DNA of 64,000 nt from Hymenobacter arizonensis (GTDB lineage Bacteria; Bacteroidota; Bacteroidia; Cytophagales; Hymenobacteraceae). The stretch is taken from contig NZ_FOXS01000004.1 of assembly GCF_900115775.1 (NCBI RefSeq), positions 124,001 through 188,000 of the forward strand. The letters are read 5' to 3'. The notes under the pieces were generated by a model. The model had not been told where the DNA came from, did not search any database, and saw only the letters and a program-made list of their open reading frames with translations. Positions 1-8,716 of the stretch are shown in pieces; the stretch's first letter is position 1; each line of letters starts with the position of its first letter. Position numbers and translations under genes: made by a program.

Positions 1-2
1 TA

Positions 3-1028
3 GTTAGCAAGAAAACTACCCGCTGGTGGCGGTCGCAGGCGCCGGTGTACGAGGTGCCCGTGGCCATCATCGACGCCAGCGGCAAGAAGCGCCAGCTGCT
101 CACCCGCCGCGAGTCGCTCACTCAGTCGCCGAACTACTACCTGCGCGACGCCACCAAAAAGGACAAGCTCACGGCCGTCACCAAATTTGCTAACCCCTAC
201 GCGGCATTTGGCGGCAGCTTCCCCAAGCAGGTGCTGAAGTACAAGCGCGCCGACGGCGTAGAGCTAACCGCCAACCTCTACCTGCCCCCCAACTACAAGA
301 AAAGCGACGGTCCGCTGCCCACGCTTATGTCGGCTTATCCCCTGGAGTTCAAGGATAAAAGCACCGCTGGCCAGGTGAGCGGTTCGCCCTACACCTTTAC
401 GCGCATAAGCGGCGGCTCGCCAGTGTTTTGGGTGACGCAGGGCTACGCCGTACTGGAGAACGTGAGCGTGCCGATAGTAGGGGAGGGCAGCAAAGACCCC
501 AACGATACCTACATCGAGCAACTGGTGAGCAGCGCCAAAGCGGCTATTGACGAAGGCGCCCGCATGGGCGTGGTCGACCCCGCCCGCGTGGGCGTGATGG
601 GCCACAGCTACGGCGCCTTCATGACGGCCAACCTGCTCACGCACTCCAACTTATTCAAGGCCGGCATTGCCCGCAGCGGCGCCTACAACCGCACCCTCAC
701 GCCCTACGGCTTCCAGGGCGAAGAGCGCAACTACTGGGAGGCGCCGGAGGTGTACAACGCCATGTCGCCGTTCAACTACGCCAACAAAATCAAGACGCCC
801 ATTCTGCTCATTCACGGCGAGGCCGACAACAACACCGGCACCTATCCCATTCAGAGCGAGCGGTACTACGCTGCCCTAAAGGGCCAGGGCGCCACCGCCC
901 GTTACGTGGTGCTACCCGCCGAATCGCACGGCTACGCCGCCCGCGAAAACCTGCTGCATGTGCTGTGGGAGACTAATGCGTGGCTGGACAAGTACGTGAA
1001 GACGCCCGCTCCCCAGCCGGCTAATTAA
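3..1028 (+). CDS. S9 family serine peptidase, C-terminal part (5' end outside window)
   Basis: The reading frame is open to the left edge of the window, so only the C-terminal alpha/beta-hydrolase domain (about 341 residues) is seen; a start-like GTG at 45 is internal. The catalytic serine lies in GHSYGAF (Ser codon 606-608), the acid in HGEADNNTG and the histidine in ESHGY, in the order of prolyl oligopeptidase-type enzymes. The DNNTG...PIQSERYYAAL and HGYAAREN wording resembles the glutamyl endopeptidase (S9D) branch, which would make the whole protein about 800 residues and exported; this is inference because the propeller and signal peptide are not visible. A strong terminator follows 50 bases after the stop, so this is the last gene of its transcript. 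Confidence 0.85.
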   Translation, partial: VSKKTTRWWRSQAPVYEVPVAIIDASGKKRQLLTRRESLTQSPNYYLRDATKKDKLTAVTKFANPYAAFGGSFPKQVLKYKRADGVELTANLYLPPNYKKSDGPLPTLMSAYPLEFKDKSTAGQVSGSPYTFTRISGGSPVFWVTQGYAVLENVSVPIVGEGSKDPNDTYIEQLVSSAKAAIDEGARMGVVDPARVGVMGHSYGAFMTANLLTHSNLFKAGIARSGAYNRTLTPYGFQGEERNYWEAPEVYNAMSPFNYANKIKTPILLIHGEADNNTGTYPIQSERYYAALKGQGATARYVVLPAESHGYAARENLLHVLWETNAWLDKYVKTPAPQPAN

Positions 1029-1075
1029 GCAAGCTGCTTGCGAGGGTGCATATTCCTTCGCGCTTAACTTTTCCG

Positions 1076-1112
1076 AAAGCCCAGCCTACTGTGTAGTAGG
1101 CTGGGCTTTTTT
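1076..1112 (+). terminator. Rho-independent terminator after S9 peptidase
   Basis: Perfect 15-bp stem (1076-1090 with 1095-1109), 4-base loop, then a T run ending at 1112. The A run at the left foot means it could also act on minus-strand transcripts, but no minus-strand gene enters from the right. Confidence 0.9.
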
Positions 1113-1244
1113 ATGTGGTCCCTGAGCTCAGGCTTTCAGAAATACCAACCTCTTCCTGAATAGCGGCGTTCCGGTGGTCCAGGCCCGGCGGGATAATCCG
1201 CCGTATCCCCCATTTGTGTCATAGCGCCGCATGGCGGAGGGCGC

Positions 1245-1252
1245 TACTTTTG
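1245..1252 (+). promoter_or_regulatory. Candidate Bacteroidota minus-7 box before the response regulator
   Basis: TACTTTTG matches TAnnTTTG exactly and ends four bases before the ATG at 1257, so a transcript from it would have little or no leader. A TTTG occurs at 1213-1216, but the spacing (28) is longer than the usual about 19-21, so the minus-33 part is not supported. Confidence 0.4.
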
Positions 1253-1256
1253 CCCC

Positions 1257-1910
1257 ATGCAAAACAGGCTCCCCCTGGCCATCATCGAAGACCAGACTCC
1301 CATCCGGGAAATGCTGCACCAGTACCTGAGCGCCCAACCCGAGTTCGAGTGCGTACTGGCGGCGGATTCGATGGAGGACTTCTTCCTGCGGCTGCCAGCC
1401 CTGGGCACCCCGCCGGCGCTGGTGCTCTCGGACGTGGGCCTGCCCGGCCGCTCGGGCATCGAGGGGCTGCCGCTCATCCTGGCGCGGCTGCCAGAGGCGC
1501 AGGTGCTCATGCTGAGCGTGTACACGGACGCACCCCGCGTGTTCGAGGCCATTTGCGCCGGGGCAGTGGGCTACTTGGTGAAAAATACCCCGCTGCCCGT
1601 CCTCAAGGCCCACTTGCTGGAGGTAGCCGCCGGTGGCTCGCCCATGTCGCCGGCTGTGGCGCGGCACGTGCTGCAAGCGTTTCGACGGCAGCCACCAGTG
1701 ACGGTGGCGGCCACCGCCACTGCCCGGCTCACGGCCCGCGAGCAGGAGGTGGTGACGGCCGTGGAGGAGGGCCTGAGCTACAAGCTCATCGCCGACACCT
1801 TCAGCATCAGCCACGAAACGGTGAAAAACCACCTGCGGGCCGTGTACCGCAAGCTGCACATCAACTCGAAGGGCGAGCTGCTGGCCCTGGCCCTGAAGCG
1901 GCGCGGATAA
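1257..1910 (+). CDS. NarL/FixJ-type response regulator
   Basis: A 217-residue cytoplasmic DNA-binding regulator. The receiver domain (about 5-120) shows the acidic pair E11-D12, phospho-acceptor D59 in LSDVGLPG, S87 at the switch position and K109 in YLVKN. The C-terminal LuxR-type helix-turn-helix (about 155-213) begins LTAREQEV and carries ISHETVKNHLRAVYRKL, the recognition-helix signature. It sits 176 bases upstream of a sensor kinase of the DHp/HATPase type that normally pairs with NarL regulators, so the two very likely form one system; the signal and target genes cannot be read from the sequence. Start chosen at the only ATG in front of the receiver domain. Confidence 0.93.
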   Translation: MQNRLPLAIIEDQTPIREMLHQYLSAQPEFECVLAADSMEDFFLRLPALGTPPALVLSDVGLPGRSGIEGLPLILARLPEAQVLMLSVYTDAPRVFEAICAGAVGYLVKNTPLPVLKAHLLEVAAGGSPMSPAVARHVLQAFRRQPPVTVAATATARLTAREQEVVTAVEEGLSYKLIADTFSISHETVKNHLRAVYRKLHINSKGELLALALKRRG

Positions 1911-2086
1911 GTCGGCGGTGGAGACAGCCGCAGGGTATTGGCGAACCCGTTCACGGCCGGGGCCCACACCCGGCGGCGGGCCGGCACCTTAACCGCAAGC
2001 AATGCCCTGATTCTGAATAACCAGCATGGAGCAGTTGGTACGAAAGCTGAGCGTTATTTGCACTCCCATTTCAACGCCCAACGTGC

Positions 2087-5000
2087 ATGCTGACGAAGCT
2101 AATAAAACCTCTGCAGTGGCTGGTGGGCGCCTGGCTGCTGTTAGCCGGTCTGGTCGGGCGGACCCAGCCGCTGGAGCAGCAGCCCGACCGCGTCTTAAGC
2201 ACGGTGGGTGTCCGCGACGTGAGCAGCGACCCAACGGGCTTTGCCTGGGTGGCCGCCCGGCAGGGCATGTTTCGCTACGACGGCCGGCAGTTGGTGCCCC
2301 TCAACCAGTTGGTGCGGCAAGGGCCCCAGCTGCGCGGCGAAGCCTACCGGGTGGCGGCCGATTCGGCCGGCACGGTGTGGGTGGGCATGCACGACGGGCT
2401 GTACGCGTTTGTGCCCGCGACTGGCGAGCTGCGCCAAGTGCCTCTGCCCCGCCTTACGGGCCGGCACGGCCACATCAACGCCTTGCTATTATACCGGGGA
2501 GCGTTATGGTTTGGCCGAGGCATGGACCCATGCCAGGTGTTCCGGCTGTCGCTCCGCCCGCCCCGGCAGCCTGCGCGGCTGGTGTGGCAGCACCCGCAGG
2601 GCCTAATCGCGGCCATCGAGCCCGATTCGGCGGGGCAGCTTCTTGTGTTCAGCTTTGAGCGCAGCTGGCGGCTGGGGCCGGGCGGCCGTGTGCAACCCGT
2701 GGCCAGCCTCAGCCACCGCTACCGGGTGCAGCAGGCCGATGGCTCCCGCCGGACGCAGCTGGCCCGCTACCCACTGCGCCTCCCCTACGGCCCCTACTTC
2801 CTAACCGACAGCGTCCTGTACGAGCGCCGGCCGTCGCAGCCGCCGCGGGTGCTGGCCCGCTGGCTTCGCAACCATTCCTCCGCCGCCGTGCCGCGCCTGA
2901 ACGTGTTGGAGCTCGACAGCACCTGGTACTGGCTGGGCAGCGGCGAGCTGCTGGCCTTGTCCATCCGGCGGCAGGGGCCGCCGCCGGGACTCCAGCACTA
3001 CCCGCTGCCCCTGGCCCGCGAGTGGAACGGGTGGTTGTGCTTCAACCGGGACCGGACGGGGCTGTGGGCGTTTGCCGAAGGCATGCCTGGGGTGATTAAG
3101 TTGCGGCCCCGACAGGCGCCCATTCAGGCCCTGCCCGTGGCTGGGGGGCAGCGCCTGAGCACTCGCTCCATCGGCCGGGGGGCCGATGGCCGGCTGCTGG
3201 TGGGCAGCTACTCGGGTACGTTTACGCAGGCGGCCGACAGCCCGCTGGCCCCCCTGCGCCGCTGGCCGGGCGAAGCGCCCGGCCGCGTCTGGTACTGCAG
3301 CTTGCGCCTGCCCGATGGGCGCGTGGTGGTGGGGTTTGAAAACGGCAGGAGCGTCGGGCTACTGGCCGGGCAGCGGTTTCAGGAAATTGAGTGGGCCGGG
3401 CCCCACCCCGACCCTACGGGCAAAACCATCTTCTGCCTGCTGCGCGACCGGGCTGGGCGGCTGTGGGCAGGCGGGCAGCAGGGCCTGTTTGAGCTCGACC
3501 TGACCCGCCGGACGCGCACGCGCTACCGCGAAGGCGACCCCACTTGGCCCTTGCACAACTGCGAGATTGAGGCCCTGAGCGAAGGCGCAAACGGCGAACT
3601 GTGGCTGGCTAGCAACCGGGGGCTGTACTGCCTGCAGCCGGCCACTGGCGCCCTGCGCCACTACGGCCCCGACGAGCCAGCGCCCTATCAGCTGCCCACT
3701 GGCCTGCTGCGCGCCGTGCTGGTTTCGCACCCCGACAGCGTGTGGGTGGGCACCCTCGACGCCGGGCTGCTGCTGCTACACCCGCGGCGGGGCGTGCAGC
3801 GGCAGCTCACGCTGGGCCAAGGGCTGCCCAGCGAAGCGGTAGCCTTTGTGATAGCCCCCCGGCCGGGGCGGGTGCTGTGGGTGGGCACCCACAATGGCCT
3901 GGTGCGCTACGAGCCCCGCACCGGCCGGCGCAGCGACCTGACCACCGCCGAAGGCTTGGCGACCAACGAGCTGAACCGCCAATCGAGCTGGTACGACTCG
4001 GTGCGGCAGCGCCTATACGTGGGCGGGGTAGGGGGCCTGAGCTTTCTAGAGCCCCAGAGCCTGACTACGGCCGAACACCAGCCCCGGCTGCTGCTTACCG
4101 GGCTCACCCAGCACCACGCCCAGCCCGATATCATCCGCACCGACTACCTGACCGGCGCCTTACCCCAGGGGTTAGAGCTTGCCCCCGGCGATGCCTTTGC
4201 CGACTTGGCGCTGAGCCTGAGCGACGACGTCGGACCCGAGCTGGGACGCTTCATGTACCGCTTGCGGAGCACCGGGCCTGCGCCCTGGCAGGAGCTGGGC
4301 ACCAGCAACCGCCTGCGGCTGCAAGGGCTGGAACCGGGCGACTACACCCTCGACATCCGGGGCGAAACCGAACTGGGCACGCCCACCCGCAACGTGCTAC
4401 GCGTGCCGGTGCGGGCGCGCACCTATTGGTGGCGGCGGCCCGGCGTGTGGGCCGCCCTCACGGGCCTGCTGCTAGCGGTGGCGGTGGGTGGGGTGTACCG
4501 GTGGCAGCAGCGCCGGGGTCGGCGGCGCGAGCGGCACTGGCAAGCCGAACACGCCCTGCGCCAGCGCATTGCCGCCGACTTGCACGACGACGTGGGCAAC
4601 CTGCTCACCCAAATCAGCATGCACAGCGATTTGCTGCGCGAAACGCCCCACACCCCAGCCCAGACCCGGGACCGGCTCGACGCCCTGGCCATTGCCTCGC
4701 GCCAGGCCGCCCAGCAGATGAGCGACGTGGTATGGAGCCTCGACGCCGGCCCGCTGCGCCTCAGCCAGCTGCTGGACCGCATGCGCGACCACGCCCAGGA
4801 GCTATTGCCCTATGCCGGCCTCGACGTGCAGTTTCGCGTCGCCCCCGAACTGCCCGACCCGGTGCTGGACCCGGCCCTGCTCCACAACTTCTACCTCATT
4901 TATAAGGAAGCCTTGCACAACGTGGTGAAGCACGCCCGCGCTACCACGGTCACGGTGCAGCTAGCGGCGGCCGCGGCCGGCCTCACCCTCACCGTGGCCG

Positions 5001-5152
5001 ACGACGGCCGCGGCCACGACGGCCGGCCCCGCCCCGGCGGCCGCGGCTTGGCCAACATGCAGGCTCGCGCACGGGCCGTGGGCGGCACTGTGCGCTACGA
5101 GCCGTTGCCGACGGGCTTCGCGGTGGTGCTGGCCGTGCCGCTGGCAGGGTAG
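2087..5152 (+). CDS. Beta-propeller two-component sensor histidine kinase
   Basis: A 1021-residue membrane kinase. After a signal peptide (about 1-25) comes a large periplasmic region with recurring Reg_prop blades such as TVWVGMHDGLYAF, RLWAGGQQGLFEL, ELWLASNRGLYCL and VLWVGTHNGLVRY, then a Y_Y_Y-like domain (about 690-780). One membrane helix near 783-800 leads to a HisKA_3 domain with the phospho-accepting His833 in ADLHDDVGN, and an HATPase_c domain with the N box (ALHNVVKHA) and G boxes (VADDGRG, GGRGLANM). This architecture senses periplasmic ligands, often glycans in Bacteroidota, but the ligand is unknown here. It lacks a fused receiver, so it should signal through the regulator encoded just upstream; regulator-before-kinase is the less common order. 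Confidence 0.92.
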   Translation: MLTKLIKPLQWLVGAWLLLAGLVGRTQPLEQQPDRVLSTVGVRDVSSDPTGFAWVAARQGMFRYDGRQLVPLNQLVRQGPQLRGEAYRVAADSAGTVWVGMHDGLYAFVPATGELRQVPLPRLTGRHGHINALLLYRGALWFGRGMDPCQVFRLSLRPPRQPARLVWQHPQGLIAAIEPDSAGQLLVFSFERSWRLGPGGRVQPVASLSHRYRVQQADGSRRTQLARYPLRLPYGPYFLTDSVLYERRPSQPPRVLARWLRNHSSAAVPRLNVLELDSTWYWLGSGELLALSIRRQGPPPGLQHYPLPLAREWNGWLCFNRDRTGLWAFAEGMPGVIKLRPRQAPIQALPVAGGQRLSTRSIGRGADGRLLVGSYSGTFTQAADSPLAPLRRWPGEAPGRVWYCSLRLPDGRVVVGFENGRSVGLLAGQRFQEIEWAGPHPDPTGKTIFCLLRDRAGRLWAGGQQGLFELDLTRRTRTRYREGDPTWPLHNCEIEALSEGANGELWLASNRGLYCLQPATGALRHYGPDEPAPYQLPTGLLRAVLVSHPDSVWVGTLDAGLLLLHPRRGVQRQLTLGQGLPSEAVAFVIAPRPGRVLWVGTHNGLVRYEPRTGRRSDLTTAEGLATNELNRQSSWYDSVRQRLYVGGVGGLSFLEPQSLTTAEHQPRLLLTGLTQHHAQPDIIRTDYLTGALPQGLELAPGDAFADLALSLSDDVGPELGRFMYRLRSTGPAPWQELGTSNRLRLQGLEPGDYTLDIRGETELGTPTRNVLRVPVRARTYWWRRPGVWAALTGLLLAVAVGGVYRWQQRRGRRRERHWQAEHALRQRIAADLHDDVGNLLTQISMHSDLLRETPHTPAQTRDRLDALAIASRQAAQQMSDVVWSLDAGPLRLSQLLDRMRDHAQELLPYAGLDVQFRVAPELPDPVLDPALLHNFYLIYKEALHNVVKHARATTVTVQLAAAAAGLTLTVADDGRGHDGRPRPGGRGLANMQARARAVGGTVRYEPLPTGFAVVLAVPLAG

Positions 5153-6047
5153 CGCCCCAGCACGCGCACCCTCAGAACTGCGCGGCTTCCCTAGGCTGCA
5201 GCCTTCGGGTCCTTCTACTCCCCCAACCCTGGCCCGCCCACGGGGTGCAGTAGGCCGAGGTGTCACGCATCGACGATGCCCTGGTCAGTTCCTGCTTCTC
5301 TGCCGAGTGGCCCGCACAGGGGCTAGTACGGACGGTTCCTAGCAACACCCCTTTTCGGAAGAGTGTAGCCGAAATGTGTCTTAAGTTGTTGTTTTTGAAA
5401 TAATTGTGCTAGACTTGCGCCCGATTGTCCTGAGAACGGCCGGGGGTTTTTGCATTCAGCAGGGTGCGTGTTTCGCGGAAAAGTAATAAGTAATAACAAA
5501 ATTTCACATGACACTAACGTGTCATATCGCAGCCTTGCTATGCTTGTTATCTTTGTATAATTATTTGATTGAATTGTGTTGGTCAGCCGCTTCCTCGGAG
5601 GGAGTAGCGAAATGCTTCTTTTTCCCAATCGCATGCGTACACGCTACTTCCCGACCACTAGCCGCAGCACCGACGCCGCGCTGGTTTCTGCTACTTGCGG
5701 CACAGGCACAGGCACCGCGCCGGCGCCCACTACCCACAGCACTGACACCACGCCAGCTTCCTCCGCCTTGGCTCTCCTCCCCCGCGCCGCCCGTCACCAG
5801 TTCTGGCACCTAGCTCTCTGCGCCGGTCGATTCTAAGCTTGCTGTTGCTGACTATGCTGCCTGTGGCAGCTTACGCCTCCGGACCAAAGGCTACCCGCCC
5901 TGAGCACCGTGCCTGACCCTGACTGCTCCCTGCTGGCCTGTCTTACCAATAATAACTGTCCAGGCAAGAGCGCGACTGCATAGGCGAAGCCGCCGTGGTG
6001 ACCCAAGACTTTTTTCTTCCTCAACCTCATCCCTAACCCCAATTAAC
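5153..6047. other. 895-bp intergenic stretch with no convincing gene
   Basis: Short open frames exist here (5508-5813, 5576-5836) but they lack good starts and have no recognisable content. In a third frame, from about 5818 to the TGA near 5909, the DNA reads like an export signal (LRRSILSLLLLTMLPVAAYA) without an ATG, which could be the relic of a lost gene. A palindrome and a TAnnTTTG box at 5508-5555 suggest a regulated start of transcription. Otherwise nothing is seen. Confidence 0.5.
5508..5555 (+). promoter_or_regulatory. Operator-like palindrome next to a TAnnTTTG box
   Basis: ATGACAC (5508-5514) and GTGTCAT (5519-5525) form a 7-bp inverted repeat around TAAC, and TATCTTTG (5548-5555), an exact minus-7 match, lies 22 bases downstream, so the palindrome covers the minus-33 area. 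This geometry fits a repressor or activator site, but no good TTTG minus-33 box and no clear gene follow within 400 bases. Confidence 0.35.
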
Positions 6048-7262
6048 ATGAAAAACTGTTACGTTTTGACCAGTGGCCTATTGGGCTTGCTTTCAATGGC
6101 CAGCCCCGCATTCGGCCAGAATTACGAGCAAATCGCCAAGCAGATTGTCAACGCTTCCGCTGGCGTCAAGCCCGGAGAGTTGGTGGCGATAACCGGCGGC
6201 CAGCACACCCTGCCGCTCATGGAAGCCATTGCCGTGGAAGTCGCCCGCGCGGGCGGAGAGCCGGCGATGTTGGTGAGCACGGACAAAGTGGAGCGGGCGG
6301 GCGCCATCGAAATGCCGGAATCGGCCATTCAGGCCTCGAAAGCGAACAACTGGATTTTGCAGTCCGATGTCCTCATCACGCTGCCTTCCGTAGAAAACAA
6401 CAAAGCCGTGCTGGCCGGCCTCACAGAAGCCCGGCAGGCGAAGTTTGACAAAGCGGCCGCCGAGAGCGGGTTCACGCAAAAGCTGGACGCCAGCAAGCTG
6501 CGGGGGGTATTTGTGAGTTACCCCAGCAAAAGCTTAGCGGCGAATCAGCAAATGGACTACGCGGGCTACGAACAGATGATTTGGGCCGGCGTTGGTGCGG
6601 ATTATACGGCCATTTCCGCGCAGGCCCAGCAACTGAAACAACTGCTGGCAACGGGCAAAAAAGTCCGCATCACCTCGCCCGCGGGCACCGACCTGACCTT
6701 TCAGCTCGCCGCCCGCCCCGTGTTTGTTGACGATGGCGTGCTGACCGCCGCCGACCAGCAGGAGAAGCTCATCTATAACCGCACCGCCGCTCTGCCCGGC
6801 GGACGGGTCTTTGGCACCTGCCAGGAAACCTCCGGCACGGGCCGGTTGGCGGCCTCCCCCAGTACGTGGAACGGCAAGCCTTTCAAAGGATTTAAGGCCG
6901 ACTTCAAAAGCGGGCAGTTAACGAACGGGAAAGCGGAAGTGGGAGACGAGGATTTTCAGAAGTGGCTGGCGTTGAATGATGCCAGCCAGATGAAACTCGG
7001 CTACTTTTCCATCGGCCTGAACCCGGCCATGAAGGCGCAAGAGGAAAAAGGCTATACCCCAAGCACGGCCGCGGGCATGGTGTTGGTGGGCGCCGGGGGC
7101 AATGAACTGCAGGGCGGTCAAAACAAGGGCACGACCGGCATCAACTTCGCCATCGCCAACGCGACCGTGGAAGTGGACGGCACCGTGATTGTGCGCAACG
7201 GCCAACTCGTGTCACCGGCCACTGCTAAAGCTGCCTCTGTAAGCAAGAAACTTCGGAAATGA
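6048..7262 (+). CDS. Exported M29-like aminopeptidase family protein, metal ligands apparently missing
   Basis: A 404-residue protein with a signal peptide (MKNCYVLTSGLLGLLSMASP, cleavage after FGQ). The fold order resembles thermophilic M29 aminopeptidases: an N-terminal AKQIVNASAGVKPGELVAI segment, a central VRITSPAGTDLTF strand pair, LPGGRVF, and a C-terminal VEVDGTVIVRNGQL. True M29 enzymes bind two metals through Glu, His and Asp residues; the C-terminal half here has no histidine at all (the GGQNKGTTGINFAI stretch stands where a His-containing motif is expected). It may therefore be catalytically dead or use another mechanism; that reading comes from memory of the family, not an alignment. 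Export is also unusual, since characterised M29 enzymes are cytoplasmic. It stands alone, 144 bases before an NTF2-like gene on the same strand. Confidence 0.6.
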   Translation: MKNCYVLTSGLLGLLSMASPAFGQNYEQIAKQIVNASAGVKPGELVAITGGQHTLPLMEAIAVEVARAGGEPAMLVSTDKVERAGAIEMPESAIQASKANNWILQSDVLITLPSVENNKAVLAGLTEARQAKFDKAAAESGFTQKLDASKLRGVFVSYPSKSLAANQQMDYAGYEQMIWAGVGADYTAISAQAQQLKQLLATGKKVRITSPAGTDLTFQLAARPVFVDDGVLTAADQQEKLIYNRTAALPGGRVFGTCQETSGTGRLAASPSTWNGKPFKGFKADFKSGQLTNGKAEVGDEDFQKWLALNDASQMKLGYFSIGLNPAMKAQEEKGYTPSTAAGMVLVGAGGNELQGGQNKGTTGINFAIANATVEVDGTVIVRNGQLVSPATAKAASVSKKLRK

Positions 7263-7406
7263 GGCAGAATATTTTTCGTCTGACTCCCCATCGTTTTTCT
7301 GAATAGGGAAGCGGTGGGGAAGCAAGCCGCCCAAAGGCATGGCTTGGTGATGCCCATACTCCTTACCGAATAATTTTTTTGTAACCCGCCCTAAAATCCT
7401 CCAACT

Positions 7407-7976
7407 ATGAAAAAAATCGGCACGCTCACGCGGTGCTTGGCCGTCCTCTCGCTGCTCGGGGCCGCCACTTCCGCCCATGCCCAAACCAAAGCCGGCACGC
7501 CGCAGCGCTACAAAGACACCGTGGAGGCCAATCCGACAGCGGATGCGGACATCCGGGTCGTGACCGAGTACGTCAACACGCTGGTGGGCGGAAACGCGGA
7601 GAAGGCGAAAACAATGTTGGCCAGCACCTACAAAGGGTACGGCCCCTCCGCCGTCGATTCCACGACAACCGAGCAGCTGCTGCGTCAGTGGCAGCGGAAT
7701 TACACCACCCAAACCAACCGAAAATTCACTTTCGTCGCCGCCACGTTTCGCGTAAAGTCGGGCAGCCTGAAAGGCAACTGGGTGTCGCTGTGGGGGAATT
7801 ACGCCTTCACCCAAAACGGCAAGAATGCCACATTCCCCATCCATTACACCGCCCACGTAACCAACGGAAAGATTGACGTAGACCGGATTTACTACGACAA
7901 TTTATACGTGTCCCAGGCCCTGGGCTACAAGCTGGTGCCACCCGCTACGGCGGCCGCCGCAGCCGGAGGGAAATAA
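7407..7976 (+). CDS. Exported NTF2/SnoaL-like protein
   Basis: A 189-residue protein with a clear signal peptide (MKKIGTLTRCLAVLSLLGAA, cleavage after AHAQ). The mature part reads like the SnoaL/NTF2 cone: an N-terminal helical segment (VTEYVNTLVGGNAEKAKTML), a central YGPS loop with a following helix, then strands ending in TNGKIDVDRIYYDN, a phrase typical of this fold. Such proteins are small ligand-binding or lyase-like modules, and no catalytic set can be assigned. The C-terminus is an alanine/glycine tail. A strong hairpin directly after the stop ends the transcript. Confidence 0.7.
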   Translation: MKKIGTLTRCLAVLSLLGAATSAHAQTKAGTPQRYKDTVEANPTADADIRVVTEYVNTLVGGNAEKAKTMLASTYKGYGPSAVDSTTTEQLLRQWQRNYTTQTNRKFTFVAATFRVKSGSLKGNWVSLWGNYAFTQNGKNATFPIHYTAHVTNGKIDVDRIYYDNLYVSQALGYKLVPPATAAAAAGGK

Positions 7977-7984
7977 TGTTTCGG

Positions 7985-8048
7985 GACGCCTCGCAATAAA
8001 GCCTGGCCGCAAGCAAGTGCTTACGGCCAGGCTTTATTGCGAGGCGTC
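7985..8048. terminator. Very long perfect hairpin terminator between convergent genes
   Basis: Arms 7985-8009 and 8024-8048 are perfectly complementary over 25 bp, and the 14-base loop contains a further 5-bp pair (8011-8015 with 8018-8022). The core AAAGCCTGGCC/GGCCAGGCTTT is a usual terminator for this genome, but the stem runs on past the T stretch for about ten more pairs. It lies between the plus-strand NTF2-like gene and the minus-strand lipoprotein gene and can serve both strands. Confidence 0.8.
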
Positions 8049-8222
8049 TCTGCATATCCTACCAGTCGATTCGCTGAGCTGACTTTTCCTCATTTCGCAA
8101 TTTGGACCGTTTTTCTGAACGCAATGGCATAGCGGGTTGTCGGCGCCCATCCGGTGCACCCGTCTCATCGCCCCGTTGAGGGGCCGGTCGGCGCGTTCGC
8201 GGCTCCGCGCCGCCGCGGGCGG

Positions 8223-8669
8223 CTATTTTACCGACTGGTACTCGAGTCTGGCGCCGTCGCACGCCTGGGTCGAACTAATCAGGGTTTCATTGCCTTCAAA
8301 CGCCAGGCCCTCGGTCGACGCGTTCGCGACGCACGACCGGACGAGGGGGCCGGCGACGGCGTAGGCAAGGAGGACGTAGCGGCGGCCGTCCGCCCCGTTC
8401 TGCCGGGAAAAGGTGCCGCGCGCCTCGGTGTATTGGTCGCCTTGCAGGCGCGTTTTGAGGAAGGTGCTGTCGGCCCGGAAGAGGACCGTTTCCTGAAACG
8501 GCAGGTTCGCGCCCGTCTTGGCGCCGGGTATGGAACCCGTGAGTTTTACCAACCGCCACGTTTGGGGGTAGGGGGCCGCCGCAGCTTCAGGCGCCGCGGG
8601 GGCCGGGCCTTCTTGGTGGCAAGCTACTGCGGCGGCTAACACGAGGGGGAACAGGAGGAATGGCTTCAT
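8223..8669 (-). CDS. Small lipoprotein, function unknown
   Basis: A 148-residue protein with a lipoprotein signal peptide ending AAAVAC (lipidated Cys17), then an alanine/proline linker (about 20-33) and a compact domain beginning TWRLVKLTGSI. The layout, with W-L-V at the first strand and FRADSTFLKTRLQGDQYTEARGTFS, resembles the small lipocalin-like or META-like domains common among Bacteroidota lipoproteins, but no family can be fixed. Two cysteines (about 112 and 136) could form a disulfide. It is a single gene with its own upstream palindrome. An overlapping open frame on the plus strand has no signal or domain and was set aside. Confidence 0.65.
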   Translation of the reverse strand: MKPFLLFPLVLAAAVACHQEGPAPAAPEAAAAPYPQTWRLVKLTGSIPGAKTGANLPFQETVLFRADSTFLKTRLQGDQYTEARGTFSRQNGADGRRYVLLAYAVAGPLVRSCVANASTEGLAFEGNETLISSTQACDGARLEYQSVK

Positions 8670-8689
8670 GGCAAGCAGGAGTTATGGGT

Positions 8690-8716
8690 TCGGCGCGATG
8701 ACCGGTCCCGCGCCGA
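8690..8716 (-). promoter_or_regulatory. GC-rich inverted repeat upstream of the lipoprotein gene
   Basis: TCGGCGCG (8690-8697) and CGCGCCGA (8709-8716) flank an 11-base loop, starting about 20 bases before the ATG on the minus strand. It may be a leader hairpin or an operator; no minus-7 box is evident beside it. Confidence 0.3.

Noticed and set aside
3742..4905. A 387-codon open frame in another phase inside the sensor kinase gene
   Set aside because: It is an arginine/alanine/proline-rich shadow caused by high GC; the kinase frame carries all domains.
5508..5836. Two short plus-strand open frames
   Set aside because: Low-complexity text, poor starts and no domain; kept only as part of the intergenic note.
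8154..8639. Plus-strand open frame opposite the small lipoprotein
   Set aside because: No signal, domain or natural start, whereas the minus-strand frame has a lipobox and protein-like strands.
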